Origin: Ectopseudomonas toyotomiensis
Lineage (GTDB): Bacteria > Pseudomonadota > Gammaproteobacteria > Pseudomonadales > Pseudomonadaceae
DNA length: 64,000 bases
Assembly: GCF_900115695.1 (NCBI RefSeq)
Contig: NZ_FOXK01000009.1
Coordinates: forward strand, 62,001 to 126,000
Direction of reading: 5' to 3'
Shown: positions 61,157 to 64,000 of the stretch, one piece after another
Numbering within the stretch: the stretch's first letter is position 1
How the letters are laid out: each line of letters begins with the position of its first letter
Notes under the pieces: generated by a model
What the model was told of the DNA's origin: nothing
Seen by the model: only the letters and a program-made list of their open reading frames with translations
Databases searched by the model: none
Made by a program: the position numbers and the translations under genes

Positions 61157-61871
61157 CCTTGGCCTCGCGGATGAAATCGAGCATCAAGGCCGCCAGAGCA
61201 TCCGCCTGGTCAAGTACGAAGGCGTGACCACAATCTTCCAGCACGTCCACCTCACCCGTTGGCAACAGCGCCAGCAGCGCATCACCCGCCGCAGCCGGCA
61301 CCAGCGCATCCTGCTCGGCCAGCAGGTGCAATTGCGGCCCGGTGAAAGCCGCCAGCGCCGCGCGATTATCCAGACTCGCCAGCAAGCGCAGCCCGGCCAA
61401 CAAGGATGGCTCGTCGCTGGACGGCAGATGGTTCTGCAGCTGTCGTGACAGACCGCGCGTGTCGGCGCAGCCTTGGGCGCAGAGCATGGCGAAACGCTTG
61501 AGCGTAGCGCCGGCGTTCTCCTGGCAGCCCTCATAGAAGGCTGCGTAAGTCTGCGCCGGCATTGCCGTCGGCCAGGTAGCGCTGGCGACGAAACAGGCGT
61601 TACTGGCCAGGGTGATCAGGCCACGACAACGCTCGCCGCGACGTGCCGCCAGGGCAGCGGCCAACATGCCGCCGAGCGACCAACCGGCCAGCCAGCAATC
61701 ATGTGGCAAACGCGTATCCAGCTCGTCGAGCCAATCGGCCGCTGCCGCACTGCTCAGGCGCGGCAAGGCCGACACCTGTACCTGCATATCGCCACCCAGC
61801 GCTTGGGCCAGCGGTTGCAGCAAGGCGCCGTCCAGGCCCCAGCCCGGCAATAGAATCAGCGTCTCACGCAT
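61149..61871 (-). CDS. bioH: Pimeloyl-ACP methyl ester esterase BioH
   Basis: A 240-residue alpha/beta hydrolase that removes the methyl mask from pimeloyl-ACP ester. The nucleophile elbow is AGWSLGGMLA, and the start LILLPGWGLDGALLQPL matches BioH. The start overlaps the bioF end by 8 bases. Confidence 0.93.
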   Translation of the reverse strand: MRETLILLPGWGLDGALLQPLAQALGGDMQVQVSALPRLSSAAAADWLDELDTRLPHDCWLAGWSLGGMLAAALAARRGERCRGLITLASNACFVASATWPTAMPAQTYAAFYEGCQENAGATLKRFAMLCAQGCADTRGLSRQLQNHLPSSDEPSLLAGLRLLASLDNRAALAAFTGPQLHLLAEQDALVPAAAGDALLALLPTGEVDVLEDCGHAFVLDQADALAALMLDFIREAKDV

Positions 61872-63033
61872 CGGTCTGCACCTGCGGCCAGCACTCGGCA
61901 AGCGCTTCGAGCAGCAGCTCGAGCTGCGCATCGCTGTGCGCAGCGGACAGCGTCACGCGCAAGCGGGCACTACCAGCAGGCACGGTCGGCGGGCGGATGG
62001 CGCCGACCAGCAGGCCGCGATCCTTGAGCAGCGACGAGAGTTTCAGCGCCCGCGCGCTGTCGCCCACCAGGATCGGCTGAATCGGCGTGGGGCTGTCCAT
62101 CAGGCTCAGGCCGATTTCGGCGGCGCCCTGACGAAAGCGAGCGATCAACCGCTGCAAGTGTTCGCGACGCCAGCTTTCACTGCGCAGCAGTTCCAGGCTC
62201 TGCAGCGTGGCGCAGGCCACCGCTGGCGGCTGACTGGTGGTGTAGATGTAGGGGCGGGCGAACTGGATCAGCGTCTCGATCAGCTCCTCGCTGCCGGCGA
62301 CGAAGGCGCCGGCGGTACCAAAGGCCTTGCCCAGGGTGCCGACCAGCACCTGCACGTCATCCTGGCCCAGACCGAAGTGCTCGACGATGCCACCGCCGGT
62401 GGCGCCCATTGGGCCGAAGCCATGGGCGTCATCGACCATCACCCAGGCCTGCGTGGCGCGCGCCTCGGCGCACAAAGCCGGCAGATCGGCCAGATCGCCG
62501 TCCATGCTGAACACGCCATCGGTGACCACCAGACAGTTGCCCGTAGCCTTGCGCAGGCGGTTGGCCAGGCTCACCGCATCGTTGTGCAGGTAGCGCGAGA
62601 ACCGCGCGCCGCAGAGCAGGCCGGCATCGAGCAGCGAAGCGTGGTTGAGACGATCCTGAATTACGCTGTCGCCCTGGCCAAGCAGCGCGGTGACGACCGC
62701 CAGGTTGGCCATGTAACCGGTGGAGAACAGCAGAGCACGTGGCCTGCCGGTGAACTCGGCCAGTGCTTCTTCAAGTTCATGGTGCGGCGTGCTGTGGCCG
62801 ATCACCAGATGCGAAGCACCGCCACCGACGCCCCATTTTTCCGCGCCCTGCTGCAGGGCGCGAATCACCTCGGGGTGGTTGGCCAGGCCGAGATAGTCGT
62901 TGGAACAGAAGGCCAGCAGCTCCTGATCGTCCGCGCGCACCTGCGGCCCCTGCGGGGTCTGCAGCAGCGGGCGTTGGCGGAACAGATCGGCGGCCTGACG
63001 CTCGGCCAGGCGGCTAGCGAGATCGAAACTCAT
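61864..63033 (-). CDS. bioF: 8-amino-7-oxononanoate synthase BioF
   Basis: A 389-residue PLP enzyme condensing pimeloyl-ACP with alanine. The PLP lysine lies in LVGTLGKAFG, with VDDAHGFGPMG and FCSNDYLGLANHP conserved. Between bioB and bioH on the same strand. Confidence 0.96.
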   Translation of the reverse strand: MSFDLASRLAERQAADLFRQRPLLQTPQGPQVRADDQELLAFCSNDYLGLANHPEVIRALQQGAEKWGVGGGASHLVIGHSTPHHELEEALAEFTGRPRALLFSTGYMANLAVVTALLGQGDSVIQDRLNHASLLDAGLLCGARFSRYLHNDAVSLANRLRKATGNCLVVTDGVFSMDGDLADLPALCAEARATQAWVMVDDAHGFGPMGATGGGIVEHFGLGQDDVQVLVGTLGKAFGTAGAFVAGSEELIETLIQFARPYIYTTSQPPAVACATLQSLELLRSESWRREHLQRLIARFRQGAAEIGLSLMDSPTPIQPILVGDSARALKLSSLLKDRGLLVGAIRPPTVPAGSARLRVTLSAAHSDAQLELLLEALAECWPQVQTDA

Positions 63034-63048
63034 GCACGTTTCCCGTAG

Positions 63049-63114
63049 GAGCGAGCGTCGCGAGCGAAAAACCAGGGCAGGAGGTCATTCGCGAGCAGAG
63101 CTCGCTCCTACATA
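63049..63114. repeat. GTAGGAGCGAGC / GCTCGCTCCTAC repeat
   Basis: GTAGGAGCGAGC and GCTCGCTCCTAC are reverse-complement ends with an inner TCGCGAGC arm. It lies between bioB and bioF. Confidence 0.8.
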
Positions 63115-63121
63115 AAAGGAA

Positions 63122-64000
63122 TCAGGCCGAAGCGGCGTTGTAGAACAGCTTGGAATCGCGCTGCTCGACCAGCGCCTGCTCGATGGCCGCCTGGTGCACC
63201 TCATCGGCATGCTCTTCGCGCTCTTCGGGTTTGATGCCGAGGCGCTTGAACAGGGCCATGTCCTTGTCCGCCTGCGGGTTGGCGGTGGTCAGCAGCTTCT
63301 CGCCGTAGAAGATCGAGTTGGCGCCGGCCATGAAGGCCAGGGCCTGCATCTGCTCGTTCATCGCCTCGCGGCCAGCAGACAGGCGCACATGGGATTTCGG
63401 CATCATGATGCGCGCCACGGCCAGGGTGCGGATGAAGTCGAACGGGTCGACGTCCTTCTCCTCGGCCAGCGGCGTGCCCTTGACCTTGACCAGCATGTTG
63501 ATCGGCACGCTTTCCGGGTGCTCCGGCAGATTGGCCAGCTGGATCAACAGCCCTGCACGGTCGTCCACCGACTCGCCCATGCCGAGGATGCCGCCGGAGC
63601 AGATCTTCATCCCCGCCTCGCGCACGTAGGCCAGGGTTTGCAGGCGTTCGCCGTAGGTGCGGGTGGTGATGATGTTGCCGTAGAACTCCGGCGAGGTATC
63701 GAGGTTGTGGTTGTAGTAGTCCAGCCCCGCTTCGGCCAGCGCCTGGGTCTGCTCCTGGTCGAGACGGCCGAGGGTCATGCAGGTTTCCAGGCCGAGCTTC
63801 TTCACGCCTTTGACCATTTCCAGCACGTAGGGCATGTCCTTGGCGGACGGGTGCTTCCACGCTGCGCCCATGCAGAAGCGCGTGGAGCCGATGGCCTTGG
63901 CCTCGGCGGCGGCCTCCAGCACCTTCTGCACCTCCATCAATTTTTCCTTGTCCAGGCCGGTGTTGTAGTGGCCGGACTGCGGGCAGTACTTGCAGTCTTC
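63122..64000 (-). CDS. bioB: Biotin synthase BioB (5' truncated by window)
   Basis: The reading frame continues to the right edge with EDCKYCPQSGHYNTGLDKEK, which carries the last two Cys of the radical-SAM CxxxCxxC cluster; the first Cys and the N-terminus are outside. The rest covers most of the TIM barrel, with CMTLG, NHNLDTSPEFY and SAGREAM, all conserved in BioB. It inserts sulfur into dethiobiotin. First in-window gene of bioBFHCD. Confidence 0.95.
   Translation of the reverse strand, partial: EDCKYCPQSGHYNTGLDKEKLMEVQKVLEAAAEAKAIGSTRFCMGAAWKHPSAKDMPYVLEMVKGVKKLGLETCMTLGRLDQEQTQALAEAGLDYYNHNLDTSPEFYGNIITTRTYGERLQTLAYVREAGMKICSGGILGMGESVDDRAGLLIQLANLPEHPESVPINMLVKVKGTPLAEEKDVDPFDFIRTLAVARIMMPKSHVRLSAGREAMNEQMQALAFMAGANSIFYGEKLLTTANPQADKDMALFKRLGIKPEEREEHADEVHQAAIEQALVEQRDSKLFYNAASA

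Overview
The window is high-GC, densely coded DNA from a Pseudomonas-type gammaproteobacterium. The species was not determined. Evidence for the genus is the gene content (hutCHUGI, bioBFHCD, egtBD, several GGDEF proteins, an exbBD-tonB set), a GacA box feeding a GGA-rich Rsm-type RNA, PsrA-like and Pho-box-like sites, and the dispersed REP-like repeats (GTAGGAGCGGC, GTAGGGTGCGC and CCCTCTCCC families). The mendocina/oleovorans branch would fit, but that is inference.

Left part (1-8.2 kb): the 3' end of a PAS-GGDEF-EAL protein, a CAT-anticodon tRNA best read as tRNA-Ile2, then an accessory block. The block holds a hipBA-type toxin-antitoxin pair behind four operator-like repeats, a NERD-domain protein whose C-terminal zinc finger is broken by a frameshift, and a visibly AT-rich two-gene operon (ABC-type ATPase plus DUF4435/TOPRIM protein) matching the PARIS anti-phage system (AriA-AriB).

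8.2-18 kb: a two-gene ergothioneine operon (egtB-egtD), a Pmp3-like peptide, a convergent LuxR-type regulator and hybrid histidine kinase, a small lipoprotein, a diguanylate cyclase and a DctPQM TRAP transporter. 18-23 kb: a sigma54 activator beside a GntP-family permease and a ketoacid-type CoA-transferase, whose promoter region shows activator-type inverted repeats, a -24/-12 element and a Hfq/Crc-type CA motif. 23-28.6 kb: agmatinase, a polyamine-type binding protein, a LysR regulator, an FMN reductase, and a TetR regulator with an alpha/beta hydrolase.

28.7-37.5 kb is a phosphorus scavenging cluster: PhoX phosphatase, TonB, ExbD, ExbB, a tandem-domain beta-propeller phytase and a TonB-dependent receptor, led by a good Pho box. 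Phytate or a product would enter through the receptor, energised by the dedicated TonB complex. 37.7-40.8 kb holds a degenerate GGDEF protein, an AraC regulator, the Rsm-type sRNA and an endonuclease I. 41-49.3 kb is the histidine utilisation region (hutI, hutG, a YjiH-like transporter, hutU, hutH, hutC on the minus strand; a broken hutD divergent), with two TGTATATACA operators. 49.4-52.8 kb is a second phosphate module (Na/Pi symporter, PstS-like lipoprotein, PPK2). The right end has two FadE-like acyl-CoA dehydrogenases flanking a diguanylate cyclase, a SprA-like putative metalloprotease, a short flagellar-rod-like protein and the biotin operon bioBFHCD, with bioB cut by the window edge.
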